DNA of 64,000 nucleotides from Acidobacteriota bacterium (GTDB taxonomy: Bacteria > Acidobacteriota > Blastocatellia > Pyrinomonadales > Pyrinomonadaceae): NCBI GenBank assembly GCA_003385635.1, contig QQUY01000001.1, positions 1,775,001-1,839,000 on the forward strand, in the 5' to 3' direction. Under the pieces are notes generated by a model. That model was not told the origin of the DNA. It was given only the letters and a program-made list of their open reading frames with translations, and ran no database searches. Below are positions 17,281 through 26,975 of the stretch, one piece after another. The translations under genes were made by a program, and so were the position numbers. The number at the start of each line of letters is the position of its first letter. Positions within the stretch are counted from its first letter, which is position 1.

Positions 17281-18387
17281 ATGGCAGAAGAACGAGACAC
17301 GGGCGAAGGCTTTGTAAAGAGGCACTCCTGCAACGCATGCGGTGCCGACATGGTTTTTGACCCGAAGATAGGCGAGCTTTCCTGCCCGTATTGCGGGACC
17401 ATCAAAGAGATCGAGGACGATCCCTCGGCCGTTAAGGAGCGCGACCTTGCGACTTTCCTGCGGCCCGAGGCGGAACGGCTTCAGCCGCTCGCGAAAGAGG
17501 CCCTGCAAGTATCCTGCAACAGTTGCGGCGCGACCGTTACTTTCGTACCTCCGGAGACCGCTACTTCGTGCGATTTCTGCGCGGCGAAGATCGTCGCGCA
17601 GCCGAAGGCCGCTGATCCGCTTGTCGCTCCCGAGGGAGTTCTCCCGTTCTCTGTCGAGAACAAGACCGCGGCCAGGGCGGTCTCGAAATGGACGAAGACC
17701 CGCTGGTTCGCCCCGAACAAGCTAAAGACCATGGCTCGTCACGACCGCGCTACAAGCATCTACATCCCGTACTGGACCTTCGATGCCGACACTTCGACAG
17801 ACTACACGGGACAGAGGGGCGACAATTATCACGAAACCGAACACTTCAGGGATGCGCAGGGCAAGCAACGGTCAAGAACTGTCACCAAAACAAGGTGGTC
17901 GTACGCTTCGGGGCACGTTTCGAGACATTTTGACGATGTAACCGTTCCCGCGACGACTTCCGTGCTTCCGAAGTACCTGAGCCGTCTCGAATGGGATTTC
18001 ACAGGCCTGACTTCTTACGATCCGGCATTTCTTTCGGGACACAAGGCCCAGACCTACCAGGTGACTCTCGAAAGCGGATTAAGAGCATTTCAGTCGATCG
18101 CCGAATCCGTTATCAGGAGGGATGTCGCTTCCGACATCGGCGGCGATCATCAACGAATAGATTCGATGGACACACGCTACGCTAATGTCACGTTCAAACA
18201 TCTGCTCGTGCCCGTTTACGCCGGGGCGTACCGATACAACAACAAGGTCTATCAGGTAATAGTCAACGGTCGATCGGGTGAGGTGTTCGGGGAACGGCCG
18301 TATAGCGCTTTGAAGATCGGATGTCTCGTCCTCGCGATCATTTTCGTGATCGTGCTGCTGATTCTGATCCTTTCGCTATTCCGTTAG
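17281..18387 (+). CDS. Two-zinc-ribbon protein with C-terminal membrane anchor
   Basis: 368 residues. A first zinc ribbon (CNACG, later CPYCG, about 18-40) and a second (CNSCG, later CDFCA, about 78-97) are followed by a mixed alpha/beta domain with YIPYWTFDADTSTDYTG, a Tyr/Trp-rich segment and LLVPVYAGAYRYNNKVYQVIVNG. A C-terminal transmembrane helix (about 345-366) closes the protein. This layout matches widespread bacterial zinc-ribbon proteins often mislabelled as helicase-like. They occur beside membrane-remodelling or vWA genes, but their activity is not established. It sits between the CrtC-like gene and a small zinc-finger gene. Confidence 0.8.
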   Translation: MAEERDTGEGFVKRHSCNACGADMVFDPKIGELSCPYCGTIKEIEDDPSAVKERDLATFLRPEAERLQPLAKEALQVSCNSCGATVTFVPPETATSCDFCAAKIVAQPKAADPLVAPEGVLPFSVENKTAARAVSKWTKTRWFAPNKLKTMARHDRATSIYIPYWTFDADTSTDYTGQRGDNYHETEHFRDAQGKQRSRTVTKTRWSYASGHVSRHFDDVTVPATTSVLPKYLSRLEWDFTGLTSYDPAFLSGHKAQTYQVTLESGLRAFQSIAESVIRRDVASDIGGDHQRIDSMDTRYANVTFKHLLVPVYAGAYRYNNKVYQVIVNGRSGEVFGERPYSALKIGCLVLAIIFVIVLLILILSLFR

Positions 18388-18564
18388 TACTATTTCCACC
18401 CCTTGGTGTATCGGAACGAGCCGCTCAAGGGGTCGGGGCACTAAAGGACGTTGAGCGTTTCGCATTGTAATCACGGGCCAGGAGAGAAATTTCTTGCCAA
18501 GGCACGGTAGCTGCATGTTACAATGGTGGTTCTGTCAAACTAGCAAACAGAGAGGTATCACCGT

Positions 18565-18771
18565 ATGAAGTGCTGGCACTGCAACAGCGATCTGGATATC
18601 AACTATCAGGCGGCAGATTTTTCATTCAAGTTCTATCATTGCTCGTTTTGCGACAAATGGTATGAGATGCGCAAGGAAAAGACGCGTCAAAACAGTTCAG
18701 TACCTGCAAAGTTCTTCGAACTGAATTCGCCCCCGGACGTTCCGGGAGTCTCTGCCCCGACGATTAACTGA
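18565..18771 (+). CDS. Small zinc-finger protein
   Basis: 68 residues: CWHCNSDLDI at the N-terminus, an aromatic segment DFSFKFYHC, then CSFCDKWYEM give a four-Cys zinc finger, followed by a polar tail. A Shine-Dalgarno (GAGAGG) precedes the ATG. It has its own upstream spacer of 177 bp and a strong terminator downstream, so it is likely an independent transcription unit. No function can be assigned. Confidence 0.75.
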   Translation: MKCWHCNSDLDINYQAADFSFKFYHCSFCDKWYEMRKEKTRQNSSVPAKFFELNSPPDVPGVSAPTIN

Positions 18772-18792
18772 CGCTGAAGCCAACGAAAATTG

Positions 18793-18827
18793 AAAAAGGT
18801 CAAACCCGTTCAGGTTTGACCTTTTTT
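18793..18827. terminator. Strong bidirectional intrinsic terminator
   Basis: A perfect hairpin (AAAAAGGTCAAACC, loop CGTTCA, GGTTTGACC) ends in six T residues on the plus strand and, by its A-run, a T-run on the minus strand. It lies between the small zinc-finger gene and the convergent acnA gene, so it can serve both. Confidence 0.9.
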
Positions 18828-18844
18828 CTTTGGATGACTCGTGT

Positions 18845-21715
18845 TCAGCCGGCTATCAGCTGACGAAGTACATACGGCAGTATCCCGCCGTGCCGGTAGT
18901 AATCCGCCTCGACCGGCGTATCGATCCTGAGTATCACATCCGTCTCGGCCGTCGATCCATCTTTTTTGTGGATCTTAAGCGAAACTTCCTGCAGCGGCCT
19001 GACATCTGTTCCGCTCAGTCCGACAAGGTCGTAGGTCTCCGTGCCGTCGATTCCAAGCGAATCGACACTGTCCGCGTCCTTGAACTGGAGAGGCAGGACA
19101 CCCATTCCGATAAGGTTCGACCGGTGGATCCGTTCAAAGCTCTTTGCAACGACCGCCTTAACGCCCATCAGAAGGGTCCCTTTCGCCGCCCAGTCCCTGG
19201 AACTCCCGGTCCCGTACTCTGCTCCGGCCAGAATGACAAGCGGAACGCCCTCTTCCCCATACTTCATCGCGGCGTCGTAGATGGTCATCTCTTCACCCGA
19301 TGGGTGATGAACGGTAAATCCACCCTCCTTCGGCGAAACAAGACGATTCTTAATGCGTACGTTGGCAAACGTGCCGCGAAGCATTACATGATCATTCCCT
19401 CTCCGGGAACCGTAGGAATTGAAGTCCGTCGGTTCGACTCCTCTTGATTGGAGATAAAGGCCCGCGGGCGAATCGGCCTTGATCGCGCCGGCCGGCGATA
19501 TGTGATCGGTGGTAACCGAATCGCCGAAAACGGCAAGCGGCCGGGCTCCTTCGACATCCTCAAACGTCCCGGCCTCCATCGTGAAACCATCAAAATACGG
19601 AGGCTCCTGAATGTATGTCGACGATTCGTCCCATTCATAAACTTTGCCCGGTGTAGACGGAATGTCGTTCCACATCGGGTTCTTCTCGGCAAAATCGCTG
19701 TAGAGCTTTCTATAGACTTCGGGTTCAAATGCGTTGTGCATCATCTCCCGGATCTCATCAAGCGTCGGCCAGATATCCTTCAGATAGACCTCGTTGCCGT
19801 CCCTATCGGTGGCGATCGCCTCTTTGCTCAAGTCTGTGTTGACCGTACCCGAGAGCGCAAATGCGACGACGAGGGGAGGCGACATAAGGAAATTGGCTTT
19901 TATGTTCTGGTGAACACGGGCCTCGAAGTTCCTGTTGCCGGAAAGCACCGAGGCGGCGACCAGATCGTTCCCGACGACCGCATTTTCGATAGCCGGATGC
20001 AAAGGCCCGCTGTTGCCGATACACGTCGTACAGCCGTACCCGACAAGGTCAAAACCTATCTTGTCGAGGTAGTCTTGCAGGCCTGTTTTCTCCAGGTAGT
20101 CTGTTACAACCCTGGAGCCGGGCGCGAGCGAGGTCTTTACGTATGAAGGAACGGACAGTCCTTTTTCGACCGCCTTCTTCGCTAGAAGGCCCGCCGCAAG
20201 CATCACGCTTGGATTTGAAGTGTTGGTACAGGAAGTGATCGCGGCGATCAGGACCGAACCGTGTCCGATCTCGACGTCTGAACGCGCATCGAATCCGTCG
20301 TCTTCACTTACGACATCCGGGGTCGGACGGTTGTTCGCCATTTCCGCCTCGGTCTCTACGCTTGTAGCGGCTGCCGACTGGCCGTCGATAACCGGCAGAG
20401 GGATCGATCTCGGGTCCTGCTCACCTCCGCCTGACCTAATCGCATCGCCGCCGTTCAAACTTACGTCATACAAACGGGTAAATTCGCCGCCGTCTCTTCC
20501 GAATCCGCCATCTGAAACAGGCCTCGTGAACAAAGCCTTAAACTCGTCGCTGAAACGTTCAAGATCTATCCTGTCCTGCGGCCTTTTCGGCCCGGCAACC
20601 GCGGGCTTCACAGAGGCGAGATCGAGGTCTATGACCTTCGTATAATCGACATCACCAGCTAGCGGGATCCCGAACATTTCCTGAGCCTGGTAGTAGTTGC
20701 GTATCGTCTCGATCTGCTCGTCCGACCTTCCGGTAGCGGCGAAGTAATCCAGCGTCTTCTCGTCTATCCCGAAGAAACCCATCGTCGCTCCATATTCAGG
20801 AGACATGTTCGCTATCGTCGCGCGATCCGTCGCCGGCAGGCTTGCCGTGCCCTCTCCGAAGAACTCGACGAACTTGCCCACTACCTTGGCTTCCCTGAGA
20901 ATCTCGGTCACGCGAAGAACAAGATCTGTTGCGGTTGCGCCCTGCGGCAGTTCTCCGTAGAGGTTCATTCCAACCACATCAGGCGTCAGGATATAGACCG
21001 GCTGTCCGAGCATGGCCGCCTCTGCCTCGATCCCGCCTACTCCCCAGCCGACGATCCCAAGCCCGTTGATCATCGTCGTATGCGAGTCCGTCCCCACAAG
21101 CGTGTCAGGATAATAAGTTCCGTCTTTCTCGAAGACGCCTTTCGCGAGGTATTCGAGGTTGACCTGGTGAACGATCCCGATACCGGGCGGTACCACGCGG
21201 AATCCGTTAAATGCCTGCATTCCCCACTTTAGGAATCTATACCGCTGTTCATTCCTTTCGAATTCCTTTTCCATGTTCCGCTGATAAGCGGCCTCACTCC
21301 CGGCAAAGTCCACCTGCACCGAGTGATCGATAACAAGGTCAACAGGAACCAGCGGCTCTACGACGTTAACGTCCTTGCCCGCTCTTTCGACTGCGGATCT
21401 CATTGCCGCAAGATCCACCAGCAGGGGTACGCCCGTAAAATCCTGAAGAATGACCCGTGAGACGACAAACGGGACCTCATCGGTCCTTTCAGCGGTCGCC
21501 TGCCACTTTGCAAGCTGCTCGACGTGTTCCTTGCCGATCTTTTCCCCTTCGTCAAAATTCCTGAGTACGGATTCAAGGACGATCCGGATAGATATTGGCA
21601 GCCGGGACACATTGCCTACGCCTGCTTTCTCAAGCGCCGGGAGTGAGTAGAACGTCCCCTGCTTTCCGCCTCCCGCTTCAAATGTCCGTCTTGTTTCAAA
21701 TAGATTGTGTGCCAT
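18845..21715 (-). CDS. acnA: Aconitate hydratase A
   Basis: 956 residues from the ATG at 21715, which has an excellent GGAGGAG Shine-Dalgarno; the open frame extends further upstream but lacks support. It isomerises citrate to isocitrate in the TCA cycle and carries a 4Fe-4S cluster. The cluster Cys are visible in [11 protein letters not shown] (about 496) and in [11 protein letters not shown] (about 562 and 565). [13 protein letters not shown], the GYGCTTC block and [13 protein letters not shown] follow in the order of the AcnA family. The protein is longer than the usual 890-910 residues because of an insert of roughly 50 Gly/Ser/Asp-rich residues near 400-480. Its stop lies just after the terminator. 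Confidence 0.97.
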   Translation of the reverse strand: MAHNLFETRRTFEAGGGKQGTFYSLPALEKAGVGNVSRLPISIRIVLESVLRNFDEGEKIGKEHVEQLAKWQATAERTDEVPFVVSRVILQDFTGVPLLVDLAAMRSAVERAGKDVNVVEPLVPVDLVIDHSVQVDFAGSEAAYQRNMEKEFERNEQRYRFLKWGMQAFNGFRVVPPGIGIVHQVNLEYLAKGVFEKDGTYYPDTLVGTDSHTTMINGLGIVGWGVGGIEAEAAMLGQPVYILTPDVVGMNLYGELPQGATATDLVLRVTEILREAKVVGKFVEFFGEGTASLPATDRATIANMSPEYGATMGFFGIDEKTLDYFAATGRSDEQIETIRNYYQAQEMFGIPLAGDVDYTKVIDLDLASVKPAVAGPKRPQDRIDLERFSDEFKALFTRPVSDGGFGRDGGEFTRLYDVSLNGGDAIRSGGGEQDPRSIPLPVIDGQSAAATSVETEAEMANNRPTPDVVSEDDGFDARSDVEIGHGSVLIAAITSCTNTSNPSVMLAAGLLAKKAVEKGLSVPSYVKTSLAPGSRVVTDYLEKTGLQDYLDKIGFDLVGYGCTTCIGNSGPLHPAIENAVVGNDLVAASVLSGNRNFEARVHQNIKANFLMSPPLVVAFALSGTVNTDLSKEAIATDRDGNEVYLKDIWPTLDEIREMMHNAFEPEVYRKLYSDFAEKNPMWNDIPSTPGKVYEWDESSTYIQEPPYFDGFTMEAGTFEDVEGARPLAVFGDSVTTDHISPAGAIKADSPAGLYLQSRGVEPTDFNSYGSRRGNDHVMLRGTFANVRIKNRLVSPKEGGFTVHHPSGEEMTIYDAAMKYGEEGVPLVILAGAEYGTGSSRDWAAKGTLLMGVKAVVAKSFERIHRSNLIGMGVLPLQFKDADSVDSLGIDGTETYDLVGLSGTDVRPLQEVSLKIHKKDGSTAETDVILRIDTPVEADYYRHGGILPYVLRQLIAG

Positions 21716-21988
21716 TTCTGAACTCCTCCGGAAGCCGTAACCGTTAAGAAAATTGAGGATAGCTTTTGAATATGGTCTAAGTTTATGGGGCGCCTTTGGA
21801 AAAGACAAGGAAACGGCAGGCTGATAAGGATTTTTCAATCAGGCGGCGGAAATATTCGAACTTCTAATTAATCCGCGGGTGATTGACGAGGTGAGTTTAT
21901 ATGCCGCCCACCTTTGATTTGAGCCGCCAATCCAACTACAATCCCCATACCCACGAGGCAAAAATGACCGAGGCAGACAGTTTGTTCT

Positions 21989-23296
21989 ATGGCAGATACG
22001 GGAACTTCCCTGCGAAGATATTTCTCCGCCGTATCGCGCTTTCGGGCGCGTCTGCGCCGTAGTCTGTCCGGTTACACCTTTTTCACATATCTCGCCGTTC
22101 TTGGCCCCGGGATCATCGCCGCCAATGCCGGAAACGATGCCGGCGGCATTGCCACATACTCAAGCGTAGGCGCCGCTTATGGCTACTCACTTCTCTGGGT
22201 ATTTCTCCCGATGGTGGTCAGCCTGATAATCGTCCAGGAGATGTGCGTGCGAATGGGCGTTGTAACCGGGCAGGGACTGGCCGACCTCATCCGAGAGCGT
22301 TTCGGCGTACGGCTCACAACGCTGGTGATGTCTGCGCTTCTGATCGCCAACTCGGGAGTGATCATCTCGCAGTTCGTCGGCGTGGCGCAGGCTTCAGAGC
22401 TTTTGGGAATTCCGAGGTACCTCACCATCCCGATCACTTCCGTCGTGATGTGGTGGCTGGTCGTAAAAGGCACGCAGGAACGGGTTGAACAGATCTTCCT
22501 GATCATCTCGCTTGTGTTTCTCTGCTATATCGTTTCTGCTTTCGCCGCGGGTCCGGACTGGGGCGAGATCGCTTCGGAGGTCGCCTCCCCAGGCGTGAGC
22601 ACTGATCCCGCTTACTTGTTCATGGTTATCGCGCTGATCGGAACGACGATCACGCCGTTTATGCAGTTCTTTGTTCAGTCTTCGACGGTCGAGCGAGGAA
22701 TGGACGAGGACGAACTCTCGATCGCAAGAGCGGATGTGATCGTCGGCACCTGTTTCGCTCTTATGATAGCGGCCTTCATCGTGATCTCGACGGCGGCGAC
22801 TCTTCACGTTAACGGGATCACCACGGTGGATTCGGCAGCAACCGCGGCCGAGGCGCTGGCGCCGGTCGTTGGCGAGTACGCAAAGTACCTTTTCGCGATC
22901 GGACTGTTCGGAGCGTCCCTGCTGGCGATGGGAGTCCTGCCGCTTGCGACGGCGTATTCCGTCAGCGAGGCGCTCGGATTTGAGAAAGGGCTTTCGAGAA
23001 GCTTTCGGGAAGCTCCCATCTTTCTGGGGATGTTCACCGGCCTGATCCTTGTCGGGGCTTTCGTCTCGATGATCCCTTCGATTCCGCAGATCCAGCTCCT
23101 TCTTGTCACACAGGCCGTCAACGGCCTGCTGCTCCCGATAATCCTTGTGACGATCGTTAAGTTGTCCAGCAGCCGCGAGATCATGGGCGAATACCGGAAC
23201 GGCACAGTGTTCAAGACCTTCGCCTGGCTTATCACGATCGTCGTATCAACGCTTTCTTTATTGTTGATTGCACAAACTTTTGCTGATATTTTTTAG
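21989..23296 (+). CDS. Nramp-family metal transporter-like protein
   Basis: 435 residues with about eleven transmembrane helices. The first helix has GPGIIAANAGNDAGG and the sixth has IGTTITPFMQFFVQSS, which fit the Nramp (SLC11) fold. The canonical DPGN metal-binding motif of helix one is changed to a NAGNDAGG form. Relatives with this pattern include magnesium- or manganese-type transporters, so the cation is uncertain. A basic N-terminus (about 1-30) precedes the first helix. It is 9 bp upstream of the MscS-type channel gene, so the two are probably co-expressed. Confidence 0.85.
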   Translation: MADTGTSLRRYFSAVSRFRARLRRSLSGYTFFTYLAVLGPGIIAANAGNDAGGIATYSSVGAAYGYSLLWVFLPMVVSLIIVQEMCVRMGVVTGQGLADLIRERFGVRLTTLVMSALLIANSGVIISQFVGVAQASELLGIPRYLTIPITSVVMWWLVVKGTQERVEQIFLIISLVFLCYIVSAFAAGPDWGEIASEVASPGVSTDPAYLFMVIALIGTTITPFMQFFVQSSTVERGMDEDELSIARADVIVGTCFALMIAAFIVISTAATLHVNGITTVDSAATAAEALAPVVGEYAKYLFAIGLFGASLLAMGVLPLATAYSVSEALGFEKGLSRSFREAPIFLGMFTGLILVGAFVSMIPSIPQIQLLLVTQAVNGLLLPIILVTIVKLSSSREIMGEYRNGTVFKTFAWLITIVVSTLSLLLIAQTFADIF

Positions 23297-23305
23297 GCCC
23301 TTTCT

Positions 23306-24853
23306 ATGGAATCCGGAGCATTAAGGCGACGACTTACGCTGCTCGTGATGATCATCCTGATCGTTACGCTGATACTGCTTGTCATTCCGTTCGTAGAATT
23401 CTGGCTGCTTCAGAACATCTATTCGTATTTTGACCTCAAAGTCATCCCGCCGGACGATCAGGTTGTAAAAGTACTTGGCAAGAACATCCAGGGAGAGGAG
23501 GTACACGGACAGCCGGGGCAACTATCCCAGTCTTTGCTTGGGCTGCTGGTGAACTTCTTCAAGATCGTCAAGATCCTGTTGTGGATGACGATCGTGATCG
23601 CGGCGGTCAGGATCGTGATCAATCTGCTCTTCGGGACTGCATTAAAGAGCACGAGTCAGAACGAGATCTTCTCGCTATTGAAGACGGTGATGTCGGTCAT
23701 CATCTACATCGTCGCGTTCTTCATCATCTTTCAGACCCAGTACCCCAACGTTCCGCTGGCTCCTCTTTTCACAGGTTCGACGATAATCGGAATCGTCGTC
23801 GGTCTTGCCCTTCAGGACACGCTTGGGAACCTCTTTTCGGGGATCGCAATACAGGCCGACCAGTCGTTTCAGGTCGGCGATACGGTGATCGTTGGCGAGC
23901 GCGGCTTCGGAGAGGTCGAAAGCGTTTCCTGGAGGGGTGTGAAGATCAGGACATATCAGAACAAGCTCCTTGTGATGAGCAACAGTGTGATCGGAAAAGA
24001 GATAATCGAGATCGCGCCGAAAGGCAATCTCAATGCAAGGATAGTCCGCTTCAACACCCTCTACACTAATTCCCCTTCGAGGGTTATCGAAACCGTCCGC
24101 GAGGTCGTCCGGCAGGTTGAGAATGTATCGCCCAAACGCAGGCCGAAGGTAAGGATATGGAACCTGGGCGACAACGGTATCGATTGGGAAGTGAAATACT
24201 GGATCACCGACTACCGCCGGTTTAACGACACCGACGCAAGGATCAGGGAGAGGATCTGGTACGCATTCCAGCGTGAAGGATTGGATTTCGCTTATCCGAC
24301 AAGAACGATCTACACGGCGAAACAGACCGACGAAGAGGACGTGTTCATCGACACTCCGGACGAGATCCTGGAGAGAATCAACAACGTCTCCGTGTTTGCC
24401 CCTCTTTCGATTGAAGAAACGAAAAAGATCGCCGCCGCCAGCCGTGTGCGTGTTTTCGCTCTTGAAGAACCGATCATCAGAACGGGCCAGAAAGGTGAAG
24501 CGATGTACATCATTCACACCGGTTCGGTCAGTGTCCAGATAAGGGACGAAGGCGGCCGACGTACTATCAACACACTCGGTCCGGGCGATTTCTTCGGTGA
24601 GATGAGCCTTTTCACGGGTGAACCGAGAACTGCGGACGTGGTTGCCGAGGTTGAGACCAAGGTGATTGAGATCCAGCCCTCGATCCTCAAACCGATTCTT
24701 GAGGACAATCCCGAACTTGTTCGAATAATCTCCGAGATAATCGATGATCGCCGCCAGCTGCTGGTGACAGATGAAGAAGATGCTCAGTCGGTCTCAGAAG
24801 CAGATACAAAAGGCGTCATACGGTCTATCCGCAGCTTCTTTGGGTTGAGATAG
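23306..24853 (+). CDS. MscS-type mechanosensitive channel with cyclic-nucleotide-binding domain
   Basis: 515 residues. Three transmembrane segments (about 8-32, 75-100 and 120-140) lead into the MscS pore helix and beta domain: TIIGIVVGLALQDTLGNLFSG, then DQSFQVGDTVIVGERGFGEV and VMSNSVIGKEIIE. The C-terminal domain (about 370-480) is a cyclic-nucleotide-binding fold with EPIIRTGQKGEAMYIIHTGSV and the phosphate-binding cassette FFGEMSLFTGEPRTADV. So the channel should respond to membrane tension and possibly to cAMP or cGMP. This fusion is known in some bacteria. It is paired with an Nramp-like gene, and its stop codon lies in a heptamer-like repeat. Confidence 0.9.
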   Translation: MESGALRRRLTLLVMIILIVTLILLVIPFVEFWLLQNIYSYFDLKVIPPDDQVVKVLGKNIQGEEVHGQPGQLSQSLLGLLVNFFKIVKILLWMTIVIAAVRIVINLLFGTALKSTSQNEIFSLLKTVMSVIIYIVAFFIIFQTQYPNVPLAPLFTGSTIIGIVVGLALQDTLGNLFSGIAIQADQSFQVGDTVIVGERGFGEVESVSWRGVKIRTYQNKLLVMSNSVIGKEIIEIAPKGNLNARIVRFNTLYTNSPSRVIETVREVVRQVENVSPKRRPKVRIWNLGDNGIDWEVKYWITDYRRFNDTDARIRERIWYAFQREGLDFAYPTRTIYTAKQTDEEDVFIDTPDEILERINNVSVFAPLSIEETKKIAAASRVRVFALEEPIIRTGQKGEAMYIIHTGSVSVQIRDEGGRRTINTLGPGDFFGEMSLFTGEPRTADVVAEVETKVIEIQPSILKPILEDNPELVRIISEIIDDRRQLLVTDEEDAQSVSEADTKGVIRSIRSFFGLR

Positions 24854-24903
24854 GAGATTTCAGGAAATTGCTTCTGAGACCTGATTCCTGTCTTTGGGAG
24901 GGT
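24848..24903 (+). repeat. Heptamer-phased repeat overlapping the channel gene's stop codon
   Basis: Seven or eight 7-bp words in one register begin with AGATAGG, which contains the TAG stop codon of the MscS gene. AGATTTC, AGGAAAT, TGCTTCT, GAGACCT and GATTCCT follow. The words are weakly similar, so this is the least certain of the heptamer sites. Confidence 0.4.
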
Positions 24904-24967
24904 ATCTAAAGAGCAGAGATTCTCTTGGCCTAGCCAGATGTTTTGATCATCCCAAGGAACGGAAACA

Positions 24968-25109
24968 TCAGTTGCCCCCGTTTTAACGGGGGGTTCATAG
25001 TTAGTTCCAAGACCTTTTGCCGACTTTCGCCGGCTCCTTTTAGGGGTAAAACCCCTGTGTAACGCTTTCTCAGCGATCCGTTCCACCCGCTTGCGCAAGT
25101 GGCAACTGA
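24968..25109. repeat. 142-bp inverted-repeat element, copy B
   Basis: Starts with the same TCAGTTGCCCCC as copy A (24968-24979) and ends with GGCAACTGA (25101-25109), exactly 142 bp apart end to end, as in copy A (9465-9606). The inner sequence shares a C-run/TTTA/G-run hairpin at the left end and a GCCGGC core, but the rest has diverged. It is non-coding and appears to be a dispersed intergenic element. Confidence 0.75.
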
Positions 25110-25181
25110 TTTCCGCTGCGTGTGCAATGCATTTATCTCAAACAGGTTTCTCGCCGCGGCAACAGGAAAGTAGGCAGACAG

Positions 25182-25210
25182 AAAAAAGGCTGCCCTTTCG
25201 GACAGCCTTT
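25182..25210 (-). terminator. Intrinsic terminator of the zinc-ribbon/TonB gene
   Basis: On the minus strand AAAGGCTGTCC pairs with GGGCAGCCTTTT around a short GAAA-type loop, and a T-run follows. It starts 25 bp after the stop codon at 25235. Confidence 0.8.
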
Positions 25211-25234
25211 CAAAAATCTCCAAAGCGAATCGCT

Positions 25235-26713
25235 TTAGTAGATCGTGAAATTATATTGAATGGTCTTGTTCACCGTGTACGGCTGGCCGTTCCTCATAGG
25301 AGGCGTAAAGCTTATCCTTCTGGCCGCCGCGATCGCCTTTTCAGTAAGACCGTAAGGCAATCCCTTGACGGTGGAAACCGACCCGATCGAGCCGTTAGCC
25401 ATAAAGGTAACCTTGAGGATCACCTGGCCGGTGACATTCTTCTGACGGGCCTCGTCCGTGTATCCGGGACGCGGCTTCGAATTGATCTTCAAACTCGTAG
25501 TCGGACCGCTTCTCGCCGGGGGAGGGTTCCCTCTCCCGCCTGTGCCGGTGCCCCGGCCCGTGCCGTCACCAACGCCTGATCCGCTTCCAGACCCGGTTCC
25601 GCTTCCCTCACCGGTTCCGAATCCGGAGCCCATTCCGGTTCCGCGTCCGGTACCCATTCCGCCGCCGGAACCCGGACCGTCGGAAGGATCTCCGGAGATC
25701 GCGTTCGGCATTCCCGGAGGAAGTATCCTGTCACGCTTGATATCACCTTCGGTCGACATGACCACAGGCAGTTCGGGATTCGTCAATTGCGGCATGCGCG
25801 ATGTCGGAGGCATCATCGGGGGCCTGGTCTGTGTGACAAGCTCTCCTTTGGAAACCGGCTTTTCTTCTTCTTTACCGCCGCCGCCGCCGCCGCCGTCTTC
25901 ATCGTCGCCCTCGTCCTCGTTCGTGTCCTCTTCCTCTTCAAAAGGCACTTCATCGACAAGTGCGACCAGTGATTCCTCATCAACCAGCGAACCGACATCG
26001 GCAAGATAGCCGAAAAGCGAATTGATGATCAGCCCTGCAAATCCGAATGCAAAAACCAAGGAGAAGACCAAGAGCAGACCCGTGCGGACCTTTGACGACT
26101 TCTCAGAAACTACAGTTACCTTGTAGTTGTCATCGTGAATATCCGACTCAAAATTATAGCGGGCCAATTCATCTTCGTTATATCGGAATCCCGTATCGGC
26201 GCTGTGGCTCTTGTCTTCTACTTCCAGCAAGCCGAGAAAAGTTCCTTCAGCCGCCTTCTTATTCGCACTGACAGAACCGGCGGCGGCTGCCACAGGCACC
26301 GTGATCACAGGTTCTGTCTCTTCAACCTCTTCCTCGACTGCGGAATCCTCTTCCTCCCACTCGTCACCCGGTTCTGAAGCGATCACGGGACGTTCGGTCT
26401 CAAACGATGATTCTTCTGCAACGGACTCAGCCTCGGCGACGATCTCGGGCTCAGAAACCTCAATGGGTTCCGGAACTAACTCTTCCTTTGCCTTGATCTC
26501 TTCTACTGGAGCCGCTTCCGGAATTTCAAGAGTCGGCTCTTCCGCATCGAGGAATGCGGGCTTATCAGGCTCAGGCGCGAACTCCGTTTCTCCCTCGTGA
26601 CCTACAGGTTTCATTTCAAAAGCAGAAAGTTCCGACGCACAATTCGGACAGTATGAAAACTTTTCGGCGAAACTCTCTTCACAAGAGGAGCAAAACTTAA
26701 CGATTTTTCCCAT
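25235..26713 (-). CDS. Zinc-ribbon/TonB-family protein with Gly-rich linker
   Basis: 492 residues in four parts. An N-terminal zinc ribbon (CSSCEE, later CPNCA, about 8-25) is cytoplasmic by position. A long Glu/Val-rich acidic segment follows. A single transmembrane helix (about 215-240, LLLVFSLVFAFGFAGLI) leads to an acidic stretch and then a Gly-rich linker of about 50 residues. The C-terminal TonB domain (about 405-492) has SKPRPGYTDEAR, GQVILKVTFMANGSIGSV and PYTVNKTIQYNF. The last part is a close paralogue of the protein at 4264-4863. It may carry a cytosolic signal or PMF coupling to the cell envelope. The zinc ribbon at a TonB N-terminus is unusual. Confidence 0.85.
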   Translation of the reverse strand: MGKIVKFCSSCEESFAEKFSYCPNCASELSAFEMKPVGHEGETEFAPEPDKPAFLDAEEPTLEIPEAAPVEEIKAKEELVPEPIEVSEPEIVAEAESVAEESSFETERPVIASEPGDEWEEEDSAVEEEVEETEPVITVPVAAAAGSVSANKKAAEGTFLGLLEVEDKSHSADTGFRYNEDELARYNFESDIHDDNYKVTVVSEKSSKVRTGLLLVFSLVFAFGFAGLIINSLFGYLADVGSLVDEESLVALVDEVPFEEEEDTNEDEGDDEDGGGGGGGKEEEKPVSKGELVTQTRPPMMPPTSRMPQLTNPELPVVMSTEGDIKRDRILPPGMPNAISGDPSDGPGSGGGMGTGRGTGMGSGFGTGEGSGTGSGSGSGVGDGTGRGTGTGGRGNPPPARSGPTTSLKINSKPRPGYTDEARQKNVTGQVILKVTFMANGSIGSVSTVKGLPYGLTEKAIAAARRISFTPPMRNGQPYTVNKTIQYNFTIY

Positions 26714-26814
26714 TTTTGACTTAGCCTCTCTAGCTTGGTTAGTCGAGGATCAGACTTTGCTGACCTATACGTATCGGGGACTGCTGTGAAGTAGGCAGTT
26801 AAAAAACTGTCTTG

Positions 26815-26820
26815 ATTATA
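26815..26820 (-). promoter_or_regulatory. Possible -10 box for the zinc-ribbon/TonB gene
   Basis: TATAAT on the minus strand lies about 100 bp upstream of the start at 26713, within an AT-rich stretch. No convincing -35 box is seen. Confidence 0.3.
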
Positions 26821-26975
26821 ACATTTTTGTTGATGCCTCGCTTGGTTGACGCGATGCCCGGGCACCTCTAAACTTCTTTCCTTTTGGGAGATTTTAATTG
26901 CAAAACCCGGTCAACAACCGTTGATCAAGAGTCTGCAACTAAAATTTTTGCAAATCTCAGCTCAATTCCCAACTT

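Noticed and set aside
19448..20146. 232-residue frame opposite acnA.
   Set aside because: It lies within the conserved aconitase gene, with no ribosome site and no domain.
21716..21988. Metal-sensing riboswitch before the Nramp-like gene.
   Set aside because: No yybP-ykoY core or other known riboswitch motif could be read; only a weak TACAAT was seen.
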